From NCBI GenBank assembly GCA_903872555.1, contig CAIQLE010000070.1:1-5428 (forward strand): a stretch of 5,428 nt of DNA, given 5' to 3'. Shown piece after piece: positions 1 through 5,428 of the stretch. The notes under the pieces are model-generated. The model did not search any database, was not told the DNA's origin, and saw only the letters and a list, made by a program, of their open reading frames with translations. The position numbers and the translations under genes were made by a program. The stretch's first letter is position 1; every line of letters begins with the position of its first letter. Source of the DNA: an uncultured bacterium (GTDB lineage Bacteria > Pseudomonadota > Gammaproteobacteria > Burkholderiales > Burkholderiaceae_D).

Positions 1-711
1 TTCGGCACCGACAAGGGCGATCCTTTCCTGTATGCCGGCTCGCTCAAAACAAAGCCATGGACCGTGCGCATCGATGGCGAAGTCAAAAAGCCAATGACCC
101 TAGATATCGACAGCCTGCTCAAAATCGCTCCGCTGGAAGAGCGGCTGTATCGCATGCGCTGTGTCGAGGGATGGTCGATGGCGATTCCCTGGATAGGCTA
201 TTCACTGTCTGAACTGATACGCAAAGTGGAACCAACGGGCAATGCCAAATATGTGGAATTCACCACACTGGCCGATCGCGCACAGATGCCGGGTGTAGGC
301 AGTCGCGTCTTGCACTGGCCCTATGTGGAAGGCTTGCGCATCGATGAGGCGAACCATCCACTCGCCCTGCTGTGCTTTGGCATGTATGGTCAGGTTTTGC
401 CTAACCAGAATGGTGCTCCGGTACGGATGGTTCTGCCCTGGAAATACGGATTCAAGTCAGCCAAATCCATCGTTCGCATACGCTTCACCGAAACGCAGCC
501 TGCAACGGCATGGAACCGGGCCGCGCCAGAAGAATATGGCTTCTATTCAAATGTGAATCCGCAAGTCGAGCATCCGCGCTGGTCGCAGGCCAGCGAGCGC
601 CGCATCGGTGAGGATGGTTTTTTCACTAAAAAGCGCAAGACCCTGATGTTCAATGGTTACCCTGAAGTCGCTTCCCTGTATGCGGGTATGGATCTGAAAA
701 AATTCTTTTAA
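1..711 (+). CDS. msrP: MsrP, periplasmic methionine sulfoxide reductase molybdopterin subunit (5'-truncated)
   Basis: This is the catalytic subunit of the MsrPQ system (formerly YedY), which reduces methionine sulfoxide in oxidised periplasmic proteins and uses a mononuclear molybdopterin cofactor. The frame is open from base 1, and 236 residues are visible. The start, the twin-arginine signal peptide and roughly the first 85-100 residues, judged from the usual family length of 320-335, lie before the window. The first residues, FGTDKGDP, belong to a conserved family segment. The molybdenum-ligating cysteine is in [10 protein letters not shown] (Cys codon 160-162). Further on are the conserved [10 protein letters not shown] and [13 protein letters not shown] segments of the oxidoreductase molybdopterin-binding (SUOX-type) fold. 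The GTG at 64 is an internal valine, not a start. The gene ends in TAA and msrQ starts five bases later, so the two are surely cotranscribed. No damage is visible. Identification is firm; only the N-terminus is unseen. Confidence 0.96.
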   Translation, partial: FGTDKGDPFLYAGSLKTKPWTVRIDGEVKKPMTLDIDSLLKIAPLEERLYRMRCVEGWSMAIPWIGYSLSELIRKVEPTGNAKYVEFTTLADRAQMPGVGSRVLHWPYVEGLRIDEANHPLALLCFGMYGQVLPNQNGAPVRMVLPWKYGFKSAKSIVRIRFTETQPATAWNRAAPEEYGFYSNVNPQVEHPRWSQASERRIGEDGFFTKKRKTLMFNGYPEVASLYAGMDLKKFF

Positions 712-716
712 ATCTC

Positions 717-1343
717 ATGCAGCTGCGCGAGCCACAAATACACAGACTGAAGCAGATCATTTTTCTGCTGGCCTTAGTGCCGCTGCTGCGCCTGATCATT
801 CTTGGTGTGCAAGGCGATTTGGGTGCCAATCCGATTGAATTCATCACACGAGCCAGCGGTGACTGGACACTGTATTTTCTGTGTCTGACACTGTCCATCA
901 CACCTTTACGCAAACTGACAGGCCTGAACTGGCTGCTGAAATTGCGCCGTATGTTGGGCCTGTTCACATTCTTTTATGCCTGTCTGCATTTCACGACCTT
1001 CATCTGGTTTGATCATTTTTTTGATCTGGATGAAATGTGGACCGATGTAAAGAAACGCCCATTCATTACGGTAGGCTTCAGCGCTTTTGTTTTGCTGATA
1101 CCGCTGGCCATCACCAGTCACAAGGCGATGGTGCGCTGGCTGGGGCGCCGCTGGCAAACATTGCATCGTCTGGTGTATCTGATTGCCGTGCTCGCGATTT
1201 TGCATTTCTGGTGGATGCGCGCAGGCAAGCATAACTTTGCCAAGCCCTTGCTGTTCGGCGCGATCATTGCACTGCTACTGGGGATCAGACTGGTGATGCG
1301 CTGGCGGGATGCACGCGCCGCATCCCCCCCTATTACAGGGTGA
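717..1343 (+). CDS. msrQ: MsrQ, haem-binding membrane subunit of methionine sulfoxide reductase
   Basis: MsrQ (formerly YedZ) is the inner-membrane b-type cytochrome that passes electrons to MsrP. The protein has 208 residues, the usual length, and about six hydrophobic segments near residues 13-31, 48-64, 78-98, 115-132, 150-166 and 176-194, as in the ferric-reductase-like transmembrane family. Likely haem ligands are His91 (ACLHF), His150 (TLHRLVYL) and His163 (ILHFWW), in the contexts where family members carry conserved histidines. GDLGANPIEFI, ITPLRKLTG and RRMLGLFTFFY are also typical. The ATG at 717 is chosen because the N-terminus aligns with the family (a short basic cytoplasmic stretch before helix 1). 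No Shine-Dalgarno sequence precedes it, which fits translational coupling to msrP five bases upstream. Its TGA (1341-1343) touches the reverse-strand stop of lysA. Confidence 0.96.
   Translation: MQLREPQIHRLKQIIFLLALVPLLRLIILGVQGDLGANPIEFITRASGDWTLYFLCLTLSITPLRKLTGLNWLLKLRRMLGLFTFFYACLHFTTFIWFDHFFDLDEMWTDVKKRPFITVGFSAFVLLIPLAITSHKAMVRWLGRRWQTLHRLVYLIAVLAILHFWWMRAGKHNFAKPLLFGAIIALLLGIRLVMRWRDARAASPPITG
1306..1340. terminator. Two tandem hairpins at the 3' end of msrQ, possible lysA or msrQ transcript end
   Basis: GGGATGC (1306-1312) pairs perfectly with GCATCCC (1320-1326), giving a 7-bp GC-rich stem with a 7-base loop. It is followed at once by a smaller stem, CCCT (1328-1331) with AGGG (1337-1340), around loop ATTAC. 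Both lie inside the last codons of msrQ and begin 3 bases past the lysA stop in the lysA direction. With no intergenic space between the two genes, this is the best candidate for an RNA 3' end. No T-tract follows on either strand, so it is not a canonical intrinsic terminator. It could instead be a 3'-end stabiliser or chance structure. Confidence 0.3.
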
Positions 1344-2627
1344 TCAGCTCGGTATGCTTTCAAGAGCAAATAAATCGGCCGGATTTTCCCGCTGACGTAT
1401 CAGGGTGACGCTATCACCATCAACCAGTACTTCTGCTGCGCGGCCACGGGTATTGTAGTTTGATGCCATGGTCATGCCATAAGCGCCTGCCGACATAATG
1501 GCTAGCAGATCATCAGCCTCTAAGGCCAGCTTGCGGTCACGTGCCAGCCAGTCACCGGATTCACACACGGGACCGACGACATCATAGGTTTTGGCCTCAG
1601 CATCACGTCTCTGCAATGCCTGCACACCATGCCAGGCTTCATACATGGCCGGACGCATCAGATCGTTCATGGCTGCATCCACCACGGCGAAATTTTTCGT
1701 CGCACCATGCTTCAGATACTGCACTTCAGTCAGCAAGACCCCGGCATTGCCAACGATGGAACGGCCGGGTTCAAACATCACACTGATTTGTCTGCCCTGA
1801 TATTTTTCTTTGCGCCAGCGATCAATACGCGCAAACAGTCGTGATAAATAATCAGCCACCGCCACCGGTTGTTCCTGATCATAGGTAATGCCGATGCCGC
1901 CACCAATGTCGAGATGATGCAGATCGATGCCTTCGGCATGCAACTGATCTGCCAGCTCGATGACTTTATCGAGCGCTTCCAGTAAAGGCGCATCGTCCAG
2001 TAATTGCGAACCGATATGGCAATCAATGCCGGTGACTTCAAGATGGGGCAGGCTGGCTGCGACACGGTAAGTGTTGAGTGCGTCTTCGAAGGCGATGCCG
2101 AATTTATTGTCTTTCAGGCCGGTCGAAATATAAGGGTGAGTCTTTGCATCGACATCAGGATTCACGCGCAGCGAGACGCGTGCGACCTTGTGCATGCTGG
2201 CAGCGACTTCATTCAGGCGGTGCAGCTCGGGTATGGATTCAACGTTAAAGCAGCGTATGTTGTGCGATAAAGCTAGCCGCATTTCTTCGCGCGATTTACC
2301 TACGCCTGAAAAAATGACCTTGCCTGTATCGCCGCCGGCAGCGATCACACGCAGTAACTCACCACCTGATACGATATCGAAGCCAGAACCGAGTTTGCCC
2401 AGCAGATTCAGCACAGCCAGATTGGAATTTGATTTCACCGAATAGCACACGAGCGCACCCTGTTCGCCGCGGCCATGGGCGCGACAGGCATCCGCATAGG
2501 CGAGAAAATTCTCAGTCAGGCTGGCACGTGAATACACATAAGTCGGTGTGCCGAACTGGCGGGCAATGTTTGCAAGCGGGACGTTCTCTGCGTACAGACC
2601 GTCTTCACGGTAATTGAAATGCGACAT
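1344..2627 (-). CDS. lysA: Diaminopimelate decarboxylase
   Basis: LysA catalyses the last step of lysine synthesis, PLP-dependent decarboxylation of meso-2,6-diaminopimelate to L-lysine, in the cytoplasm. The 427-residue length is normal. The fold type III alanine-racemase-like barrel comes first, with the PLP-binding lysine Lys65 in CYSVKSN, the FDIVSGGE segment (83-90), His204 in CHIGSQ and the phosphate-binding GGGIGI (242-247). The C-terminal beta domain carries EPGRSIVGNAG (286-296), the substrate-binding and catalytic CESGD (355-359) and GAYGMTMASNYN (381-392), whose tyrosine contacts PLP in the family. The ATG at 2627 gives the usual MSHFNYR-type betaproteobacterial N-terminus. No clear Shine-Dalgarno is visible in the 11 bases between it and the lptM stop, so coupling to lptM is likely. 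The enzyme draws on the same meso-DAP pool as peptidoglycan synthesis. No anomalies were seen. Confidence 0.97.
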   Translation of the reverse strand: MSHFNYREDGLYAENVPLANIARQFGTPTYVYSRASLTENFLAYADACRAHGRGEQGALVCYSVKSNSNLAVLNLLGKLGSGFDIVSGGELLRVIAAGGDTGKVIFSGVGKSREEMRLALSHNIRCFNVESIPELHRLNEVAASMHKVARVSLRVNPDVDAKTHPYISTGLKDNKFGIAFEDALNTYRVAASLPHLEVTGIDCHIGSQLLDDAPLLEALDKVIELADQLHAEGIDLHHLDIGGGIGITYDQEQPVAVADYLSRLFARIDRWRKEKYQGRQISVMFEPGRSIVGNAGVLLTEVQYLKHGATKNFAVVDAAMNDLMRPAMYEAWHGVQALQRRDAEAKTYDVVGPVCESGDWLARDRKLALEADDLLAIMSAGAYGMTMASNYNTRGRAAEVLVDGDSVTLIRQRENPADLFALESIPS

Positions 2628-2638
2628 GGGCGATAGGC

Positions 2639-2803
2639 TTATGGCTGACGTGATTTGTTTTGTGATGCGGGCTGAGCGTCGAATTCAGTATCTTGCTGAT
2701 CCTTGGGCGCTGGCTGATGCGGCAGATGCAAGGGGCCGTACTGACCGCAGCCGTTCAGGCTGATGAATGCAATCGCCGCTAGAATGACGCTGAACTTACG
2801 CAT
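2639..2803 (-). CDS. lptM: LptM, small LPS-translocon assembly lipoprotein
   Basis: This is a 54-residue lipoprotein. The N-terminus is a short basic MRK followed by a hydrophobic stretch (residues 4-16). A lipobox, LNGC, follows, with the lipidated cysteine at position 19 (codon 2747-2749). The mature start, CGQYGPLHLP, matches the hallmark C-G-x-x-G-P-L-x-x-P of LptM (YifL, 'lipopeptide' family). In E. coli this protein binds the LptD-LptE translocon and helps LptD reach its correct disulfide state. The rest (residues 29-54) is polar, rich in P, Q and D, and probably disordered. The frame stays open further upstream, but only the ATG at 2803 gives a signal peptide. No Shine-Dalgarno precedes it. 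It lies 11 bases before lysA on the same strand and divergent from cyaY; the cyaY/yifL divergence also occurs in E. coli. Genes this short are often missed by annotation. Confidence 0.9.
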   Translation of the reverse strand: MRKFSVILAAIAFISLNGCGQYGPLHLPHQPAPKDQQDTEFDAQPASQNKSRQP

Positions 2804-2843
2804 AATGAATAGTATTGAACGTAAAACTTCACAGTGACACAGA

Positions 2844-2865
2844 TGCTGTCTCAGCAGAGACGGCA
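2844..2865 (+). promoter_or_regulatory. Stem-loop in the cyaY 5' leader
   Basis: TGCTGTCTC (2844-2852) pairs with GAGACGGCA (2857-2865) around a four-base AGCA loop. That makes nine consecutive pairs, one of them a G-U wobble that exists only in the plus-strand RNA; the other strand has an A-C mismatch there. The arm ends 25 bases before the cyaY ATG and leaves the ribosome-binding site outside the stem. No T-run follows on either strand, so it is not a standard terminator. It could be an RNA leader element or an operator dyad (core GTCTC-N4-GAGAC). The function is unknown. Confidence 0.4.
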
Positions 2866-2880
2866 CATCAAAAATTTTCT

Positions 2881-2884
2881 GGAG
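2881..2884 (+). promoter_or_regulatory. Ribosome-binding site of cyaY
   Basis: GGAG lies six bases before the ATG at 2891. It fixes the cyaY start against the longer open frame that begins at 2834, which has no such site and adds residues foreign to frataxins. It is the only clear Shine-Dalgarno sequence before any start codon in this window. Confidence 0.75.
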
Positions 2885-2890
2885 TGTAGC

Positions 2891-3223
2891 ATGAGCGAAT
2901 CTGAATTCCTGGCCGCCGCCGAAGCCATCCTGAATGCCATCGAGACAGGCATGGAAGATGCCGGCGAAACAGCAGATGTTGATCTGGAGTGCAGCCGCAG
3001 CGGCAATGTGCTTGAGATTGAATTTATCGACAACGGCAGCAAGATGATAGTCAACACTCAGGCCCCGATGCAGGAAATCTGGCTGGCTGCACGCGGCGGC
3101 GGCTTTCATTATCGCCAGCGCGAAGGTCGCTGGCTGGATACGCGTGACGGTTCAGAACTCTTTGCCGCCGTATCTCAGCATGCGAGTGCACAGGCCGGCA
3201 AGACGCTGATCATCACGCCCTGA
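2891..3223 (+). CDS. cyaY: CyaY, bacterial frataxin (iron-sulfur cluster assembly)
   Basis: CyaY is the bacterial frataxin, a small cytoplasmic iron-binding protein that binds IscS and modulates iron-sulfur cluster assembly. The 110-residue length fits the family (E. coli CyaY has 106). The first helix and following loop are strongly acidic (Glu3, Glu5, Glu11, Glu18, Glu22, Asp23, Glu26, Asp29, Asp31, Glu33), forming the iron- and IscS-binding ridge. The beta-sheet core shows VNTQAPMQEIWLAARGGGFHY (54-74), the frataxin signature with conserved Asn55, Gln57, Trp64 and the glycine turn. Trp81 and the RDG turn (85-87) follow, then a C-terminal helix. The start at 2891 is supported by GGAG and by the family N-terminus. 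It is divergent from lptM and convergent with mrcA. No isc genes are visible here, so its partners are encoded elsewhere. Confidence 0.96.
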   Translation: MSESEFLAAAEAILNAIETGMEDAGETADVDLECSRSGNVLEIEFIDNGSKMIVNTQAPMQEIWLAARGGGFHYRQREGRWLDTRDGSELFAAVSQHASAQAGKTLIITP

Positions 3224-3231
3224 TCCGGGCG
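3216..3231. terminator. Short GC hairpin at the cyaY / mrcA convergent junction
   Basis: CGCCC (3216-3220) pairs with GGGCG (3227-3231) around the loop TGATCC, which contains the cyaY stop codon. It falls in the 15-base gap between two convergent genes, where a bidirectional terminator would be expected. The stem is only five pairs and has no T-tract on either side, so its terminating ability is doubtful; it could be chance. Confidence 0.25.
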
Positions 3232-3238
3232 AGGACGA

Positions 3239-5428
3239 TCAGAACAGCTCGCTTTTAGCACCTTCTTCGGTTTTCTCAGCCGGCTTGCCCTCGCCAGCCG
3301 CTGGAGTGCCCAGATTGTTCACGCTGCCGCTTTCGGCGTATTCGGAATACATCAGATCACCATTGTGGGTGATCACGCCAGCGGGCACTTCACGCTCTTG
3401 GACGGCGACATTTTGCAGCGCCTTTTGCATATAGCCTATCCAGATCGGCAGGGCGAGGCCGCCACCAGTTTCTTTGTTGCCCAGATTTTTGGGTTTATCA
3501 AAGCCTATCCATGCAATCCCCACCAGTTTCGGGTGATAGCCGGCAAACCAGGCATCGATGGAGTCATTCGTTGTGCCGGTTTTGCCGGCGATATCAGCGC
3601 GCTTCAAAGAGAGCGCCCGTGTTGCCGTGCCATATTTGACGACATCTTTGAGCATGCTGTCGATCACGTAGGCATTGCGTGCATCAATCACACGTAAATT
3701 TTCATCGCCTGCTTTTTCAGGCGTGACCTGAAACAGGGTCTTGCCGTTGTTGTCGGTGATCTTGGAAATCAGGTAAGGATTAACCTTATAGCCACCGTTG
3801 GCAAACACCGCATAGGCACCTGCCATCTGTATCGGAGTGACTGCGCCGGCACCTAATGCCAGAGTCAGATAGGGCGGATTTTTCTCGGCATCAAAGCCAA
3901 AGCGCGTTACATACTCTTGCGCATACTGCGGGCCTATACGGTCAAGAATGCGAATCGAAATCATGTTCTTTGATTTCGACAGACCCCTGCGCATCGTCAT
4001 CGGACCTTCGTATTTATTGTCGTAATTCTTAGGTTCCCAGGCCTGACTGCCGGTCTGTGAGGCGTCGTAAGTGATAGGCGCATCATTAATCACCGTGCCT
4101 GGCCACAAACCTTTTTCAAGTGAGGCTGAATAAATAAAGGGCTTGAAAGAAGAACCCGGCTGACGCCATGCCTGCGTCACATGATTAAATTTATTCCGGT
4201 TGAAATCAAAGCCGCCGATCAGGGCGCGTATGCCGCCATCTTCTGCGCTGGCTGAGACGAAGGCAGCCTCGACATCAGGCAGCTGGATAACGGACCAGCC
4301 TGATCCTTCTTGCATGATGCGTATGATGGCGCCGCGCTTGATGCGGCGATTGGCCGGCACTTTATCCGTCAGTGCGCTGGCAGCAGACCCTAAGCCTGCA
4401 TCGCTGATGGTGATTTCTTCACCGGAGGCCAGTAAGGCGCGCAGCATTTTCGGTGCGGTCGACAGCACAACGGCGGCGACGATGCCATCACTGTCAGGAT
4501 GTTCTGCCAGTTCTGACTCAATCGCAATTTCAGCTTCGCCTTTATTCGCAGGGATGTCCATGAAGCCTTCGGGCCCGCGATAGGCCTGACGCTTTTCATA
4601 GTCGAGCACACCACGGCGCAATGCCAGATAAGCGGCATCCTGATCGGCCTTGGTGATGGTGGTGAAAACATTCAGGCCGCGCGTATAAGCGTCTTCCTTG
4701 AATTGTTCGTACACCATCTGACGCGCCATTTCAGATACGTATTCGGCGTGTACGCCGAAATCGTTGCTGTCCATCTTGATCTTCAGTTGTTCTTCGCGCG
4801 CCGTTTCATATTGCGCGGTCGTGATGTAACCCAGGTCATGCATGCGCTGTAAAATATATTGCTGGCGTGCCTTGGCGCGCTTGGGGTTAACCACAGGATT
4901 GTTGGCTGATGGTGCCTTAGGCAGACCTGCCAGCATGGCCGCTTCAGCCACGGTGACTTCACCGAGTTTTTTGCCGAAGTAAATCTGCGCTGCTGAAGCA
5001 AAGCCGTAAGCACGTTGTCCCAGATAGATCTGATTCATATACAGCTCAAGGATCTGATCTTTGGTAAGCGTTTTTTCTATCTTCCATGCCAGTAGAACTT
5101 CATACAGCTTGCGCTTGATGGTCTGTTCGCTGGAGAGAAAAAAGTTACGTGCGACCTGCTGCGTGATCGTTGATGCGCCCTGACGGCTGCCACCCAGAGC
5201 ATTGTGTATGGCGGCACGCAAGATGCCCCAGTAGTCAACGCCGCCATGTTCATAGAAGCGGTCATCTTCTATCGCCAGTACCGCCTGCTTCATGACTTTA
5301 GGAATGTCTTTGTAACGCACCAGACTGCGGCGTTCTTCGCCAAACTCACCGATCAGCACATTGTCAGCCGAGAAAACCCGCAGAGGCATCTTGGGTTGGT
5401 AAGTCGCCAGTGCATCGATATCAGGCAA
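3239..5428 (-). CDS. mrcA: Penicillin-binding protein 1a, bifunctional transglycosylase/transpeptidase (N-terminus off window)
   Basis: This class A PBP (also called ponA) polymerises lipid II into glycan strands and crosslinks the peptides on the periplasmic face of the inner membrane. The 729 or so visible residues (numbered from the right edge) start after the missing cytoplasmic tail and membrane anchor. The TTG at the very edge is most likely an internal leucine. Glycosyltransferase family 51 motifs come in order: EDDRFYEH (54-61, catalytic Glu54), GASTITQQ (84-91), RKLYEVLLAWKIE (106-118), ELYMNQIYLG (128-137) and AAMLAGLPKAPS (163-174). An OB-like domain sits roughly at 315-395. The transpeptidase domain has SSFK (426-429, acylated Ser426), SKN (486-488) and KTGT (616-619), so both active sites look intact. 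The last 25 residues are polar and low in complexity, as is common in PBP1a tails. It converges on cyaY with a 15-base gap. Confidence 0.96.
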   Translation of the reverse strand: MPDIDALATYQPKMPLRVFSADNVLIGEFGEERRSLVRYKDIPKVMKQAVLAIEDDRFYEHGGVDYWGILRAAIHNALGGSRQGASTITQQVARNFFLSSEQTIKRKLYEVLLAWKIEKTLTKDQILELYMNQIYLGQRAYGFASAAQIYFGKKLGEVTVAEAAMLAGLPKAPSANNPVVNPKRAKARQQYILQRMHDLGYITTAQYETAREEQLKIKMDSNDFGVHAEYVSEMARQMVYEQFKEDAYTRGLNVFTTITKADQDAAYLALRRGVLDYEKRQAYRGPEGFMDIPANKGEAEIAIESELAEHPDSDGIVAAVVLSTAPKMLRALLASGEEITISDAGLGSAASALTDKVPANRRIKRGAIIRIMQEGSGWSVIQLPDVEAAFVSASAEDGGIRALIGGFDFNRNKFNHVTQAWRQPGSSFKPFIYSASLEKGLWPGTVINDAPITYDASQTGSQAWEPKNYDNKYEGPMTMRRGLSKSKNMISIRILDRIGPQYAQEYVTRFGFDAEKNPPYLTLALGAGAVTPIQMAGAYAVFANGGYKVNPYLISKITDNNGKTLFQVTPEKAGDENLRVIDARNAYVIDSMLKDVVKYGTATRALSLKRADIAGKTGTTNDSIDAWFAGYHPKLVGIAWIGFDKPKNLGNKETGGGLALPIWIGYMQKALQNVAVQEREVPAGVITHNGDLMYSEYAESGSVNNLGTPAAGEGKPAEKTEEGAKSELF

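Larger units (their letters stand above)
2804..2890. promoter_or_regulatory. Divergent lptM-lysA / cyaY intergenic promoter region
   Basis: These 87 bases separate the lptM and cyaY starts and must hold both promoters unless transcription enters from outside. Toward lptM, TACTAT (reverse strand, 2814-2809) resembles a -10 box and lies only five bases before the ATG, with no good -35 partner. Toward cyaY, CATAAT (2801-2806) matches five of six -10 bases, again without a convincing -35; TTGAAC (2815-2820) resembles a -35 but lacks a -10 at proper spacing. The region also holds a 9-bp hairpin (listed separately) and the AAAATTTT tract just before the cyaY ribosome-binding site. The location is firm, but the individual boxes are guesses. 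Confidence 0.45.

Noticed and set aside
1372..1387. AAATC-GGCCG-GATTTT hairpin followed by T residues, as a terminator for msrPQ
   Set aside because: The stem is only five mostly A-T pairs, the T-run overlaps the stem, and the bases are lysA codons. It is most likely chance.
2834..2890. Possible 19-residue N-terminal extension of CyaY
   Set aside because: The ATG at 2891 has a GGAG site and a frataxin-like N-terminus; the extension crosses the hairpin and looks unlike the family.
2639..3109. Long 156-codon reverse-strand open frame
   Set aside because: Only its last 54 codons are real (lptM). The upstream part is antisense to cyaY and would bury the lipoprotein signal peptide in the middle of the protein.
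4200..4583. 127-codon plus-strand open frame opposite mrcA, and other open frames antisense to lysA and mrcA
   Set aside because: They are shadows of strongly conserved genes, have no family features and no ribosome-binding sites, and their composition follows the real frame.
5426..5428. TTG at the window edge as a start codon for PBP1a
   Set aside because: Class A PBPs need a cytoplasmic tail and membrane anchor before this point. The visible sequence begins at the segment leading into the transglycosylase domain, so the gene simply continues beyond the window.
1..5428. Defence system, prophage, insertion sequence, CRISPR array, tRNA or other accessory element
   Set aside because: Every long stretch is accounted for by conserved housekeeping genes. 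I saw no direct-repeat arrays, terminal inverted repeats, transposase or integrase motifs, or tRNA-like folds.

Overview
The window holds five chromosomal housekeeping genes and one very small lipoprotein gene, packed almost end to end. No mobile elements, RNA genes, CRISPR arrays or foreign-looking stretches were seen. Gene content, protein sequences and the neighbourhood mrcA / cyaY / lptM-lysA next to msrPQ point to a betaproteobacterium of the order Burkholderiales. The roughly even base composition would suit an Oxalobacteraceae-like genome, but the family is an inference. The cell is a diderm with the Lpt lipopolysaccharide-export system, since LptM works on LptD.

Layout from left to right: (1) bases 1-711 (+), the 3' part of msrP, the periplasmic molybdopterin catalytic subunit of methionine sulfoxide reductase; its Tat signal and N-terminus lie before the window. 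(2) 717-1343 (+), msrQ, its haem-binding membrane partner, five bases downstream. (3) 1344-2627 (-), lysA, diaminopimelate decarboxylase, converging on msrQ with no intervening base. (4) 2639-2803 (-), lptM (formerly yifL), a 54-residue lipoprotein just upstream of lysA and probably in the same transcript. (5) 2804-2890, an 87-base divergent intergenic region, the only real regulatory space in the window; it carries a 9-bp hairpin. (6) 2891-3223 (+), cyaY, bacterial frataxin. (7) 3239-5428 (-), mrcA/ponA, class A penicillin-binding protein 1a, converging on cyaY with a 15-base gap and running off the right edge without its cytoplasmic tail and membrane anchor.

Functionally, much of the window concerns the cell envelope. 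MsrPQ repairs oxidised methionines in periplasmic proteins with electrons from the quinone pool or other inner-membrane donors. LptM helps mature the outer-membrane LPS translocon. PBP1a polymerises and crosslinks peptidoglycan. LysA converts meso-diaminopimelate, a peptidoglycan building block, to lysine. CyaY acts in cytoplasmic iron-sulfur cluster assembly. I found no undescribed system. The points worth a second look are regulatory: the hairpin in the cyaY leader, the zero-gap convergent msrQ/lysA junction with hairpins inside msrQ, and the lack of Shine-Dalgarno sequences before lptM, lysA and msrQ.
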